A program made the position numbers and the translations under genes. Below are positions 1-11,311 of a DNA stretch of 64,000 bases, piece after piece. The stretch comes from Dactylis glomerata (Eukaryota; Streptophyta; Magnoliopsida; Poales; Poaceae): positions 310,001-374,000 of the forward strand of contig QXEO01001125.1 in the NCBI GenBank assembly GCA_007115705.1, in the 5' to 3' direction. The notes under the pieces were generated by a model. That model had not been told where the DNA came from. It searched no databases and was given only the letters and a program-made list of their open reading frames with translations. Numbering within the stretch: position 1 is the stretch's first letter; every line of letters begins with the position of its first letter.

Positions 1-363
1 ATACGGAGAAGATTTTGCTAGATTGGGTTACAGTATAGCAGAAGGAATTAACTCTAGCTATTTAGATGATTGTAGTTTGTACTGTCTTTCCTGGGATGAT
101 TAGAAGGTAATAAAACCTGTGAATGTCATGAGAAAGATCCTCCCCATGAAAGTATCTCACCAAATAAAGTAGCTAATGGTTCTTGCTATTTGGGTAAAGT
201 CAATCTTCAAGAATTGATCATTTTTTGCAACTACACATTCGTTTAGTGCAATGGAATGACCCATGTAAAACATGTTTCTGCTGTTTCTTCAGTACCCTGT
301 GCAACAAACAACTAGAAATATTGCTTGACTACTATTTTGTTCATTTTCTTTGATCAATTCAAG
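1..363 (+). other. Intron of the P4H gene
   Basis: No exon of the P4H family (for example the stretch ending in RTSSGxF that should precede DEIISGIEKR) is visible here. The sequence is AT-rich and ends in the acceptor TTCAAG before 364. Read as intron; the preceding exon lies outside the window. Confidence 0.6.
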
Positions 364-1272
364 GATGAAATTATCTCTGGGATTGAGAAGCGCGTAGCAG
401 CTTGGACGTTTCTCCCTGAAGGTATCTCGTGCTACCTTACTTGCCTTCCAATCGGTTAGGGCTAGAGGGCCTTCTGTAACTGACGAGTCTGTTACTGGAT
501 CAGAAAATGCCGAGTCAGTTCAGGTTCTGCATTATGAGGTTGGTCAGAAGTATGATGCCCACTTCGATTATTTTAATGACAAAAACAACCTGAAGCGTGG
601 TGGTCATCGAGTTGCCACTGTTCTTATGTACCTGACAGATGTGAAGTTGGGTGGAGAGACTGTGTTTCCAAATGCAGAGGTATGCCATCATTTCTGAGAT
701 TGCTTAGCCTTTTCTATGATGTAGCAAGTTATAGTCATCTGATGCATTCTTTCAGGGAGGGCATTTGCAACATAAAGATGAAACTTGGTCCGAATGCGCA
801 AGATCTGGCCTGGCAGGTAGCCTTCGACCTCTTGCATCTCAATTTTTTTTGTTTTTTCCTTTGTGATCAGACTTTATCAGCAATGATGGTTTACTATAAT
901 GGTGGCCACAGCAATTCTACATACAAGCTTATCCTTAAACAAGGGTGTGCCTCTTCTCTTGCAGTCAAGCCAAGAAAAGGTGATGCGCTACTGTTCTTCA
1001 GTCTCCATGTTAACGCTACAACAGATCCAAGAAGTCTCCATGCAAGCTGCCCAGTAGTCGAGGGTGAGAAGTGGTCTGCCACAAAATGGATCCACGTCCG
1101 CTCATTCGACAATCCTCCAGATGTAATGACAGATGTGCCTTGTTCTGATGACAATGAGCTCTGTCCCAAGTGGGCTGCTGTTGGGGAGTGTTTCAGGAAC
1201 GCAAAATACATGGTCGGCACAAAGGATACCCTGGGATTTTGCCGCAGAAGTTGCGGGATCTGTGATGCTTGA
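364..1272 (+). CDS. Prolyl 4-hydroxylase, C-terminal four exons (5' part outside window)
   Basis: 2-oxoglutarate/Fe(II) dioxygenase that hydroxylates peptidyl proline, in plants mostly on cell-wall and secreted hydroxyproline-rich proteins in the ER/Golgi. I read exons 364-421, 504-679, 756-816 and 965-1272, joined by GT..AG introns in consistent phase. The product carries the family's blocks: AAWTFLPEENAE, then VLHYEVGQKYDAHFDYF with the iron-binding H-x-D, the distal His in SLHASCP and, ten residues on, the 2-oxoglutarate-binding Lys of EGEKWSATKW. After the catalytic domain comes an ShK-like (ShKT) domain with six cysteines (CSDDNELC ... CRRSCGIC), an extension known in some plant P4Hs. 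The stop is TGA at 1270-1272. The N-terminal signal anchor and earlier exons lie left of the window. No frame damage is seen, so the gene is probably functional. Confidence 0.93.
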
Positions 1273-1700
1273 ACCCTTGCCAATCTGAACTGAATATGTA
1301 TAGCGTAGTGTTAGGCTGGTAGCTGTTTTCGCCACCCTTTCTGTTATAGAGTTACTGAGATGTATATTACAAACCCAAGTAGGTTCTTAGTAGCATGGCA
1401 TTAGATGTTTACCCTTTGTATCATGTAGTTTGACCTTGGAGCATCTTAATATAAAGCGAAAAATCGACTTTTTTTGTTTCGAAGATAATCTGGTATGACC
1501 TGATGGTATCAAGTATTTCTCCAGCAATGTACTGTATAAATTGCTTTCAGCTCTGATGGCCCTCAGCAAAATGTTCCTGATCCATCCTACAAATTCCACT
1601 TCGCTAGGTCTGGTACTTCCTACTCCATGTCTCAAGGTATTTTCTCCATTATGGAATATATCAACATGAACTGAAAACTGTGAACTAACAAATAAATGGT
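1273..1700 (+). other. P4H 3' untranslated region and 3' flank
   Basis: AT-rich sequence after the stop codon with no coding capacity. Possible AATAAA-like signals occur near 1450 (AATATAAAG) and 1690 (AAATAAATGG). The exact poly(A) site cannot be fixed from sequence alone. Confidence 0.45.
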
Positions 1701-3411
1701 ACCTGAAGACTTATGGTTGTTTCTAGCCTTTCTTAGCCATCAACCACCACCTGAATGTGCCCCGGTTCTTTGTTTCTCCAAACATGTGTATTATTTCGAT
1801 CTGCTAGTGACAAAACCACAGTATCTTTTTTTTAATTTATCCGCTTTCAATAGTTAAACGTGTGAGCGAAAGGTTTTGTAGTTTAGGTTCAAAATTAGAT
1901 TCTCCAAATGTTCTGCAAAACAAAAAGATGGACTTTGTTTTTCTATTTGATGATATTTTACTTTGCTTGTTCAATGTCTCTTATCTATAGACTGAAGATA
2001 GAAATGCATTATACCAATGTAGATCAACTGGATCATTGGTGTCAAGTTACTGTTAGCAGTAATTGACATGTGACTCAAATGAAAACAAAATGAAAAAAGC
2101 AAGTAAAATAGTAACATGTAACTAGAGCTGCAAGTACATGGGTTGCTCTGTGTACTGCTCTTGGGACCAGATACAAGAGTGCAGACACTGGGCGCATTCC
2201 GGGACCCGGAGGGAAGAGAGAGATACTGATCACAGATGCATATATGTACAAATAGGACACATATCTGTGCCCACTTTGGTCTGCACCCTCTTGCACTGAA
2301 CAAAGCAGTCCATCCATCCAGCCATAGACTGTTCCACATATCCATTCTAGTACATGGTGCAGTACACCTCGTCTCTAGGACACACAGCAATGACTGGTCA
2401 AGAAGAAGAAACCAGATTATAGTCCCCACAGAAACACAGATCTCACCACAGCCTTGCTTTGGAGCTAACTTTAGCTGTTCAAAGCTACTAAGCTACAAGA
2501 AAAGAAGTTAAAGAGAGGTGGAGGAGGAGGGGCAATGGAGGGAGGGAGGAATCAGAAGAGTGGAGCAAAAGCATTGCTTGCTTGTTGCTTTGGCAGGCTG
2601 GTGCTCCTCTCCTTTCTCTTTGCTGCTTTAATTTTCCCTTTTTTTCATTATGAAAAATGGTGCTATGTTGAATTCAAACGTGTTTATTTTGGGTCTAAAG
2701 TATATAAAGAATTAAAACAAACCTCACAAGTAATTTTAGTTTTTTGAGGAAAAAAAAGAACATGTAGTATGCAAGCAAAGGCGTTTTTAGTGAGCTTTGA
2801 TGCTTTGATACTTTTATAGGTGCTAGTGCTGAAACGGCAATAGATTTTCCACATCTCATATGAAGATAAGAACCTGCAAAGGCTAGCGAATTGCTCTTGG
2901 TCCTTCTTTGCTAGCCTGTTTGTTTCCTCTGTACCAAAACTTGTTTATATGATGTTCAAACTCACACAGTGACAAGGAAAAAAAGAATGAGTGCCTCAAA
3001 ACCAAACAATGTACTAGTTGTAGTAGTAGTACTACTACCATTTCTAAAGTCACTTCTGCCAAAAAAGAAAGGAGCTCTTGCCCACACCCCCTTTGCCAAG
3101 AATCACTGATGCTTGTTTCTTGTGAGAGGGAAGCTTGGTTACTTTACAAAACTGAACCCCCCACCACTAAAACAGCCTCTGTTTTCGCGAAAAAGCTAAA
3201 GTGTTCATGCTTAAACCTCTCTTAAATAGCAGTGCTTAGAAGAGGATAGGCCAGACCACCTGCCCCCTAGTTTACACCACAACATCCAGCCAGACCCACC
3301 ATGACATTGTAGCTCCTGTTTTGTTCCTTCTTGCAATGCAATGCACCATCTCTTTGCTCACCATATCCGGCCTCTTCAGTCGGAAGCTTCCACGCCTCGG
3401 GATGCGTGCCG
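1701..3411. other. Intergenic DNA, no gene seen
   Basis: Ordinary AT-rich spacer between the convergent P4H and CLE genes. It probably contains the CLE 3' UTR next to 3411. A purine-rich tract (GGTGGAGGAGGAGGGG) lies near 2518-2535. Short ORFs such as 2535-2747 have no recognisable domain and no splice or codon evidence. Confidence 0.5.
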
Positions 3412-4560
3412 CTACGCTCGCCCTGGCGATCTCCCAGATTTGCCAGCCCCCCTGAAGAAGATTTGTCAGATTAGAGAGACAAGTAAACTGGAACATCAAT
3501 CATGCCGTTGTGCGTTTCAGGTGACCCTACACTGAACCGTTAGACCATCTGGTGTTGTTTAGATAATTTAATCATGTGCGTTTGCTTTGTTTGTCAGCTT
3601 CCATGCATGTAGATTGATCATTTCACGTATCATAACTTGTTACTCATGATTCTAATTTTTTTTTCAAAGAAAGGTAAAGAGAATAAGACTATACTTGCTT
3701 TGACTGAAAGAATAGCATATCATCATAGGTGACTGCGGCTGTGGGTGTGAGAAGGAAAAAGAGTAAGGGGCATGTTTGTTTACATTCTCAGCTCTTTGTT
3801 CTTCTCATGCTTTTATGCTCAAAAAAAATTTATGTCTTGACACATTTTGAGTGCCTGATTACATATTTTGCTCTTTATGCCCGGCCTAAGAAGATATTAG
3901 GAAAACAAAGCATGTGGAATGTTAGAGTGAACTGATGGCCTATCAAGTGGAATATTAAACACCATTAGCCTATTACATGTCATAAATAAAAAACCTTTTC
4001 ATTTAAGAATCCTCATAGCCACTTAGCCAGTACGAATGCATTATTTCAAATTTGGCCAAAATCTTCAGTCCACTGTCTGCCACTCCACTATGCACTGGCA
4101 CGCTTCTAACGAACTAACTGGACGCCATTCTCATACTTGAAGCCAGCAGTTGCAAACTTCAAGAAACTACTGTATATGCAAACTCTACCGAGTCACATGA
4201 ACGAGAAGAGACAGAGGAAATAAAGAAAACAAGTCCAAAAAACAGAGAGAAACTGCAATGCAACGCACAGAAAAAATAGAGTGAAGTGAAGCACCTATTG
4301 TGGATGGGATCAGGGCCGTTGGGCACCTTCCTCTCGCTGTCCTGGAAAGGATCATCGGCGCCGAAATCCTCCAGAGTCCTCGTCATCTCGCCTCCGTCAC
4401 CTGCCAACAGCATCCTCCTCCCTCGGATCGTCGTGGCGCCGATCGCCGGCGGAAACGGCTTCCCCACAACCACCGCCGCCGCTAACGACATCAAAACAAG
4501 AATTCCGAACAAGATGGCTGCCGCCGCCGCCCGCCTCCCGGACCCGGCCAGCCTTCCCAT
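3412..4560 (-). CDS. CLE25-like signalling peptide precursor (two exons)
   Basis: Precursor of a secreted CLE peptide hormone, processed to a 12-13 residue ligand for LRR receptor kinases. Exon 1 runs 4560-4295: ATG, a hydrophobic signal peptide (residues about 1-32), a variable middle (TLEDFGADDPF) and the CLE motif RKVPNGPDPIHN at residues 77-88, the same core as Arabidopsis CLE25. A GT donor follows directly at 4294, splitting the next Arg codon. A matching acceptor (CTTCTTCAG) at 3452 opens exon 2, 3451-3412, which adds RGAGKSGRSPGRA and a TAG stop. The tail resembles those I recall in grass CLE precursors. Total 101 aa; phase fits exactly (266+40 nt). Reading through the donor instead gives a hydrophobic tail to 4159 unlike any CLE protein. 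CLE25-type peptides are linked to vascular development and drought signalling; function here is inferred from the motif only. Confidence 0.88.
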
Positions 4561-5783
4561 AGCACCAACACTGTACGCGCTGCTCTTCGCGGCCGCGCTC
4601 CTCCCTCTCCTCTGCTTCTTCTAATGGTGGTGGACAGGTGGTGGTCCTGGTGGTGGTGCAGCTGGGACGACGACGATGGCTGCTGCTGCTGCTGCTGTAA
4701 TGTGGCTGCATATTATAATGTGGGGGGAGGCCGGGGAGTAGAAGAAGCAGCACAGGAGGGAGAGGCAGGGATCTGTGTCAGTCGCTGTTGCGGGTGGTAG
4801 CATTCCTGCTTCTTGTTTTCTTCTGGGCTTCTTTTGCTTTGGCCTGATTCTGCCTTGCTTTTCAAGGACTAATGCAGAGGGCAAGCAAAGCAAGCGAGCC
4901 AGCCAGCCATGCCATGCTTGCCTGCTTTTCTTTTCCCTATGCCATGCATCACTCTGCTTTTTTCTTTGAGTTGTGCTTTTTCTTTTTCTTTCCAGTCTCT
5001 TGTTTCTTCTTGTGAGAAAAAAAAGACAGTGAGAGAAAGTAAAGATTTAGGAGACATTGCTGTCTGAAACTCTGAATCCTGATCCTTAAGGCTGTACTTT
5101 GTTCTCCATTCTTTTTTTGAACTTGAGCTGCTCTCCATCGAGTACATAGATTCCTCTTGGGGTAAATTCAGGCCGCGTGCATGTAACAAAAGAAACGGGA
5201 AAGAATTTCATCTTTGAGTAACTCTAGGAGAGGGGCATGCATTGTCGTGGTAAAAGGGAGCTCCCAAAGCAGCTTCAAAGTGACCAGCACCCTGAAGAAA
5301 TAACCACCACTTTCAGGTGATATGTCACGGTCCTTTTTATTTTGGGGTTCAGGTTACAAGGCGGTCATCTTCTAAAAGAATTAGTGCGCTGTGAATCAGA
5401 TTCTTTGCCAAGTTCCCGTTTGAGATGACATGTGAGCTTGCCTCCTCGAATGAATTTCATCCGTTTAGAACGGGATGGAATCTCTCGGATTGCTTCATGC
5501 TGATCCTCCATACATGTGAAATCAGTCGAGGGAGAATGTAGTACGTAGGACCTCAATGCTGTGGCTAAATGATCTCTGTTTTATTCTGCAGGAGGAAAAC
5601 CACAACAGGAAACGGCCCGTATGCCAAGAACAGTTTATGCTCGTAGCTTCTGGGCCGGCAGGTGCCATGGCAGTGCTCGGCATACAGGTTCGCTCGGTAT
5701 AAAAGGCGTATGCCAATCATTTTTCACGGGCATCGGCAAATATGTGCTTAGCACAGTTGACAATATGTGACTTTTATAAGTTA
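4561..5783. other. Upstream region of the CLE gene
   Basis: GC-rich next to the CLE start (CCG and GCT runs, probably 5' leader), then AT-rich. No second gene is recognised. It should hold the CLE promoter; no clear TATA box was fixed. Confidence 0.4.
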
Positions 5784-5941
5784 CTCACTTCGTTTATAAA
5801 TATAAGATGTTTTAGCTTTGTGAAGAAAATGTATCTAGACATCTTTTAGTGTATAGGTTCATTCGAATATACACACTAAAACTTGTCTAGATACATTTGC
5901 TTCATAAACCTAAAACATCTTATATTTATAAATAGAGGGAG
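5784..5941. mobile_element. Stowaway-like MITE (Tc1/mariner), 158 bp
   Basis: Inverted repeats: TATAAATATAAGATGTTTTA at the left end and its near-perfect complement at the right, ending in GAGGGAG. TA target duplication at 5782-5783 and 5942-5943. No coding capacity. Confidence 0.85.
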
Positions 5942-5943
5942 TA

Positions 5944-7182
5944 TATCTGAAAATATATTTAACATTTTGTAATGGGAAATATGCATTTTCTGGGATTCGG
6001 GACGGATCGTGTCTAGGCTTGATTTTTTCAGACCATGCATTTGCAAGCTCGGCCCAAATCTTGACATGGCCCAGGGTTTGCCCAGAGACTTTATGAAGCT
6101 GAAACAAGTCAGTCGGTTATCTCCACTACCATGAAAGCTGGAGTTGGTGGTGAGTTCACCCTCTAGCAATATGAACCGTCCGATTTATCCTATCTAGCGA
6201 TTGCTGCATTTTATGCCAACCGCTAGGCTCCACACAACCCTTATCCATTCAGCAAGGGGAAAAACTATCTTGCTTCTTCTTCTTCGGTCCCTTCCTTCCC
6301 CTACTCACCGGCTTCATGCCACGACGAAACCCCCTCCCGATCTCAGGCCATCGGCGCCGTCGCCCTCCTCCAGACCATGTAATGGGTTCTCCGCGGCCCC
6401 GACCCCTGAGCTCCGAGGCAAACCATTCGCAGCCGCCTACTTTATGGTGACCGGGAGGCGGCAGGTCTGTGCTTTATGGCGACCCTGGGTCCCACGTTAA
6501 TGTGCCGACCTATTCAATACACTGCATTAAAATGAGCGGGCATCCGCGGCCCTTTCCATGGCGTTCCGGTGGCCAGAGGCATAAGCGGTGCAGCGGAAGG
6601 CGGGGCGCCGCGCGGTGGCGTGAGATTTCGGGGTCGGTTGGCTGCGTGCATGAACAGAGAGGAGATATGCAACAATGCCCTCTCTGTCGCAAATATGCAA
6701 CACGAGGTCGCGCTGCTGCAAAAAAATACGCGGCACCAAAATCGGATGCGGCAGCTGTTGGAGGCGTTTTTTTGCCTCTCGCTGCTGCATCCGACAGTTA
6801 TTCTCACAGCTGCCTTATTTTGCATCATCTGCTAGAGATGCTCTAAGGGGCGCGCCACCTATGCATATGCCGATGATGTAGGCCATCTGTTCTATACGTA
6901 GGTGAGACGTCGTTGTACAATGTGCGTGTATACTGTATACTGCATAGTGCATTTGTTTGGTGAGGATGCATATGTGACCTTAGAGGGCATGGAGTTTGCT
7001 CAGTCCAATTCTCATGAGCGAAAACCTATGATTTTGTTATTGACTCAAGAGAGTTGGACTAGATGACAACACTTATATGTTGTTACCTTTACTGAATGGT
7101 GTTGCTTATCGAGGCCCATGTGTTGTTAATCAGTGGTTGATGTCGTTGTTGGTTGCTACATGACTAGATGTTTTTTTAATAA
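5944..7182. other. Intergenic DNA with a GC-rich patch and a probable transposon end
   Basis: A GC-rich stretch (about 6240-6640) carries several overlapping ORFs in different frames, none recognisable. Around 6826-6846 the sequence reads CATCTGCTAGAGATGCTCTA, whose complement resembles a terminus I recall from non-autonomous grass DNA transposons, but I found no partner end. No supported gene. Confidence 0.35.
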
Positions 7183-9355
7183 CTAGCATGGTGGCCCTCT
7201 CAAAAGCGACGGAATCATCTATAGGCAAATGTTTGTTATCATATTTTGAAACACCCATGTAAGCAATATTAATATGTAAACAGAACTGAAGTTCTTGCAT
7301 GATGATTTCAGATTAGAGTTAACTTTGATTAAAAACATCGGATTAAGAATAAAATGGTCCATCCCCCTAAATATGTAGGCCACATTATATTGTGAGAATT
7401 ACCTTGTTTCTAGGTATGTTCCTCTTGTTTCTGAGAATTAACTAAATATGTAAAAACATAAATATTGGAAATTTTGACCATTATTTTTAAAATGAATATA
7501 CTATCGAAGACATATTATTTTCTTTTTTTGGGTGTATTCTTTAACAGGTTTATGCATCGGTAATCGATGATAGAGAATTATGACTCTAAGTTTTCATGAA
7601 CGCCATTCTTTTTGTCATTTTAAAAAGTTCTCTAACTTATCCTAGTATTCATTCAATGGTTCTACACATTCAGTCATATGTATTTGCTGTGTTATGCAAA
7701 ATAATTATGTGGCTTGCATTCCAATTTAATAATTTGATGTCTTGTGAACCGCTATTTACGGCATGTTTTTCAATAATTAGAAACCAAATTTGTGTCTGTG
7801 AAGACTTGAATCTGGGGGCTAGGTTGTACATCCACTTCTCTAACCAAATAATCTAGGCTCTCATCCTTGCGAAATTTGTGTTGACTCAGCCATGTGTGTA
7901 ACTAAGCCGATAGTATTTATTATTGTGGGGGCATACACATTGGTAGTGTGACTAATGGTCTAACTTTGTTAGTCTTAAGATTCCACGGTTTTCAACTATT
8001 CTTTTTGAAGCTCAACCGGAGATCGGTTGGGATATATTAATAGGAGGATCATGGTTCTCAACTATCAGAGGGCGGTTTATGAGTGTGTTGGTCAAATGTC
8101 AATCAAATAATTTTGTAAAATGACATGCATACGGATTAGTGTGCATCTCATATTTTTCCTAAACTATCCATATCTAGCAGGTCCTAGCTTTTGCCATCAC
8201 ATTTCAAAGGTATCATGTTTCATCCCAAGTCGAATCTCTCGTACTAAATATGAAATATATCAAGCGTGTATCTATGGTGACTTAGCGTTGTATGTATCAT
8301 TAGGCTAAAATATTTGAAGTGTGAGGGATATTCCGCGGAAAGTGCAATGTTTACAGTTGTATATCTTCATCAATTTTGAAGGTTTAGTGTCTTGTGTATC
8401 ATCAAGTCGCAATTTTCATTTAATGTAAAAACTATTCTCATCTGTGCTAGAATCCGTGTTAACTCACCCTTTTGTGTACTGTTAAGTCTATAATTATTTT
8501 CAGTGTGAGGGACGTTTTATCGATAGTGTGACTAATTTTGTGACTTTGTTAATCTTAAAATTCTATTAATCTAATTTTCCGCAAGTGTTTTATGAGTGTA
8601 TTGATTTGATGGCAGTCTAATAAATATTTCGTTTGTGTGTTAATCATAAAAACAATATCAATCAGTTTACACTTTACAAATATTTTTCTAAATAGTCCAT
8701 GCACATATCTAACAGCTCCACGTTGCTGACTCGTTCCGGCCTTTTTTTTTTTTTGCTTTGTTGCTACCATGATTCCAGCCTAAAAAATCTATAGTATTAT
8801 ATACACGGCTGTGTTTTATACATATCAGCTGTTTTTTATTTGTTGCTACTCCCTCCGAGCTATAATACTCTTCACTAATATAGATGTATCTAAATACATT
8901 TTAGTAGTAGATATATCCGTATTAGCTAAGAGTAATATGGGTCGGAAGAAGTACCATGTTCAACGAGTATGTACACGTAGGCTGTTTAAACGGAGACCAA
9001 CTATGTTTTTCATCCTGGGTAGCTAGCCTCTTTTAAAGGACCGCTTTTTAATTTTTTTTAAATGGACGCTTCACCTACGTGACCAAGTGCTAGTTGAAAT
9101 GTCACGGGATGGTATTAGTAGATTTTTATTTTAACTGTTTAGGCAGATTGGATTGGAGAAACGTGTTGTGGAATTAAGAGATAGATTCTCTTTTTTTAAC
9201 CGTGTATGTGATACAATGAAAAACTAAGGTACGTTATTTGGCAAAATCTTAACCATGGATATTAGATCCAACCATCAAAATTAATTGTGATGATGTGGAT
9301 TAACCTGGTGTCTCGAAAACATAACCCCCGTATTGTGCTTTTAGTATGTAGTAGA
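7183..9355 (-). mobile_element. Non-autonomous Helitron, family 2 (copy E)
   Basis: Minus-strand Helitron inserted between A (7182) and T (9356). Its 5' end reads TCTACTACATACTAAAAGCA from 9355; its 3' end closes GGGCCACCATGCTAG at 7183. Internal stretches match the copy at 60237-62439, for example TCATTCAATGGTTCTACA near 7651 and GAAACACCCAT near 7247. No Rep/helicase coding is visible, so it depends on another element. It contains a Stowaway MITE (8849-8951). Confidence 0.82.
8849..8951. mobile_element. Stowaway MITE, 103 bp, inside Helitron E
   Basis: Begins CTCCCTCCGAGCTATAATACTC and ends in a degenerate complement (GGGTCGGAAGAAG). TA target duplication at 8847-8848 and 8952-8953. Younger than the Helitron that hosts it. 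Confidence 0.75.
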
Positions 9356-9644
9356 TTTGGCTGTGTGCATCATCGATTTCTCGAGTCACTCTTGAAATTG
9401 AGTTGTTGCATAAGCCGTGCATACTTGATATCTTCTTAATATTTATATGTTACCCTTTATCAAAAAACGTGATCAATGCAGCGGGTGCTTCTTTATTTGT
9501 TCTTTCATCTTAAACCTTTAACTACCTGTCATATGGGAGAATGATATACAAGTATAATGTAACAAGATTACTTGTTGCAAAGAATCAAAAAGTCACATTT
9601 AAGTGCATCCAAATTTATGTACTCCGGCCCCTGCATCTGGAGTC
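9356..9644. other. AT-rich spacer between Helitron E and a LINE 3' end
   Basis: No ORF or repeat terminus recognised. Confidence 0.4.
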
Positions 9645-10697
9645 GTTTTTCAAATAGGACACATACCCCAGCCTCTACATCAATTGATGCATGCAACTCT
9701 TGATAGGTCTTACAAACAATTACATCATGGGTCATAGTTGAGTCATGAATCAACCATCTAAAAAATAAGGAAAATATGTAATAACTCTGTATCAACATGT
9801 AAATCTAAGATCAAAACGCCAATTGGAATGGTTGTATAAAACCCACACGACCAACTCCAGTCGGTTGCACATAGTAATCAAAGCCTCTCGTTTCTCCATT
9901 GGATGTAAGTAGGACTAATACGGATCTAGTGAGTAGCAATCGGGATAACCTACATAAAAGAGCCTGTTTTTTTATCTTGTTAAAGATATAATTATTCCGG
10001 ATATTCCATAAGGTCCAAACTAAAACGCAGACACCAACTCAGATTTTTTTTGGGATACCCTTGCAAGCCAAATCCCAAACAAATTTGTAATGTTTTTCTG
10101 TAGAGTTATGTTAAAAGCCATACGGAAAATGCTCCATACCACTTTTGCTAAGGGACATGAGATAAATAGGTGTTGTATTGATTCGTCTTGATCACAGTAG
10201 CAACAATTTTTACTCCCTGCCAGTTCCTTTTTACTAAATTATCCTTTGTAAGAAGACTTTTCAATGCAAGAACCACACAAAAATCCTTATCTTAAGTGGT
10301 ACATTTATTTTCCAAATATACTTACAAAGAAACGAGTAGCATTTCATACGATCCAAGTATAGAGATTCAACTAATTTAAAAGCACACATATGTAGTTAAC
10401 TTTCAAACAAAGACATTTGGTTGATTATCTAATTGAATATCCATCAAAAGCCCTATCAGGGGTAATAGCCGTTAAGGCTTGTCGAAAAGCTATATACGTT
10501 TGAAGTATTGCAGGAACACAGGGAGGATTATTTTGTTAACTTCTTGTAGAAAAAATGATTAAAATAATTTGGCCAGATTAACCATATGAGTGACAATCTA
10601 TATTGGGAGAACTCGGTATAATCTGCCAGAATCTCACGGCAGGTGATTTTTTTTTATAATATTTTTCATCTAAAATTCTCAATTGCTATTTTTCAAG
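9645..10697 (-). pseudogene. Degenerate L1-type LINE fragment (LINE 1, 3' part)
   Basis: Minus-strand remains of the C-terminal part of LINE ORF2 in broken frames: TKDNLVKRNWQG and CYCDQDESIQHLFISCPLA followed by a VVWSIFRMAF-type stretch, which is the zf-RVT zinc-binding region of plant L1 reverse transcriptases. It ends in the 3' UTR signature ATGTAGAGGCTGGGG and a short A tract near 9645. Stops and frameshifts throughout. The 5' continuation resumes at 23553 because LINE 2 and then the CACTA element inserted here. A second copy of the same LINE region is at about 28380-28990. Confidence 0.75.
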
Positions 10698-10887
10698 GAT
10701 ACGTCATGGATAGACGTATCGGTTTCAAGAAGAAGGAGGCCAAATTACAGCGCCGTCGACACAGACGTCGGCGGCGCAACTCCACGCTGCACAGGGGCAG
10801 CAACAGAACACACGCAACTACTCACCAACCCTCCACCTATCTACGGAAGCTAGCCTAGCCTTAAAGAGACCGGCATCTCTCCACACC
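10698..10887 (-). pseudogene. 3' end of LINE 2 (left of the CACTA insertion)
   Basis: Continues the LINE ORF interrupted by the CACTA element. Removing the CACTA and one ACC duplication makes the reading frame run from GAGGCTGAG into EVWRDAGLFKARLASVDRW and then a TAG stop at 10820-10818, a typical plant L1 ORF2 C-terminus. What follows to about 10698 is 3' UTR with only a short A run. Confidence 0.78.
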
Positions 10888-10905
10888 CACTGATGGAAAA
10901 AGGGC

Positions 10906-11095
10906 CTATGGTCCCGGTTCATTTGGGCCATTGGTCCCGGTTGCCGAACCGGGATCCATTACTCGGGACCAATGCCGGTCCCGGTTCCAGCACGAACCGG
11001 GACCGATAGGTCTCCACGTGGACGCGCTGCGGGGCGAGGGGGCCTGAGTCATTGGTCCCGGTTCGTAGGACGAGCCGGGATCGTTGATCCAGGGT
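10906..11095. repeat. CACTA subterminal repeat array (3' side)
   Basis: About seven copies of a GGTCCCGGTT-type motif in both orientations within 190 bp, several paired as short palindromes. Probable binding sites for element-encoded proteins. Confidence 0.75.
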
Positions 11096-11311
11096 TTTTT
11101 TCCCATTTAGGGTTCAGGGTTTTATTTGGTGTGTTTTGTATTCAATTTAATGGTATTATATATATACATCAATAATGAAGGAACCACACTATATATATAT
11201 ATTACACATCATGGTCACGAATATATTATTCACCGTCTCATCCGTCGTGCTTGGTCGCTATTACAATCGGTAACTCACACAAATTTGATTTTACATCTTC
11301 TTTTTTACACT

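Noticed and set aside
682..1272. 196-aa plus-strand ORF at the P4H locus
   Set aside because: It reads through two introns; only its last part (965-1272) is exon. The spliced model fits the family.
3272..3499. 75-aa minus-strand ORF
   Set aside because: Overlaps CLE exon 2 in another frame; no features of its own.
4159..4294. C-terminal extension of the CLE ORF to 4159
   Set aside because: It begins exactly at a GT donor and gives a hydrophobic tail unlike CLE proteins; exon 2 at 3451-3412 fits.
4286..4893. Several ORFs opposite to or upstream of the CLE gene
   Set aside because: Shadows of GC-rich coding or leader sequence with low-complexity products.
6201..6881. Overlapping ORFs in the GC-rich patch
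   Set aside because: Six competing frames, no motif, probably part of a transposon.
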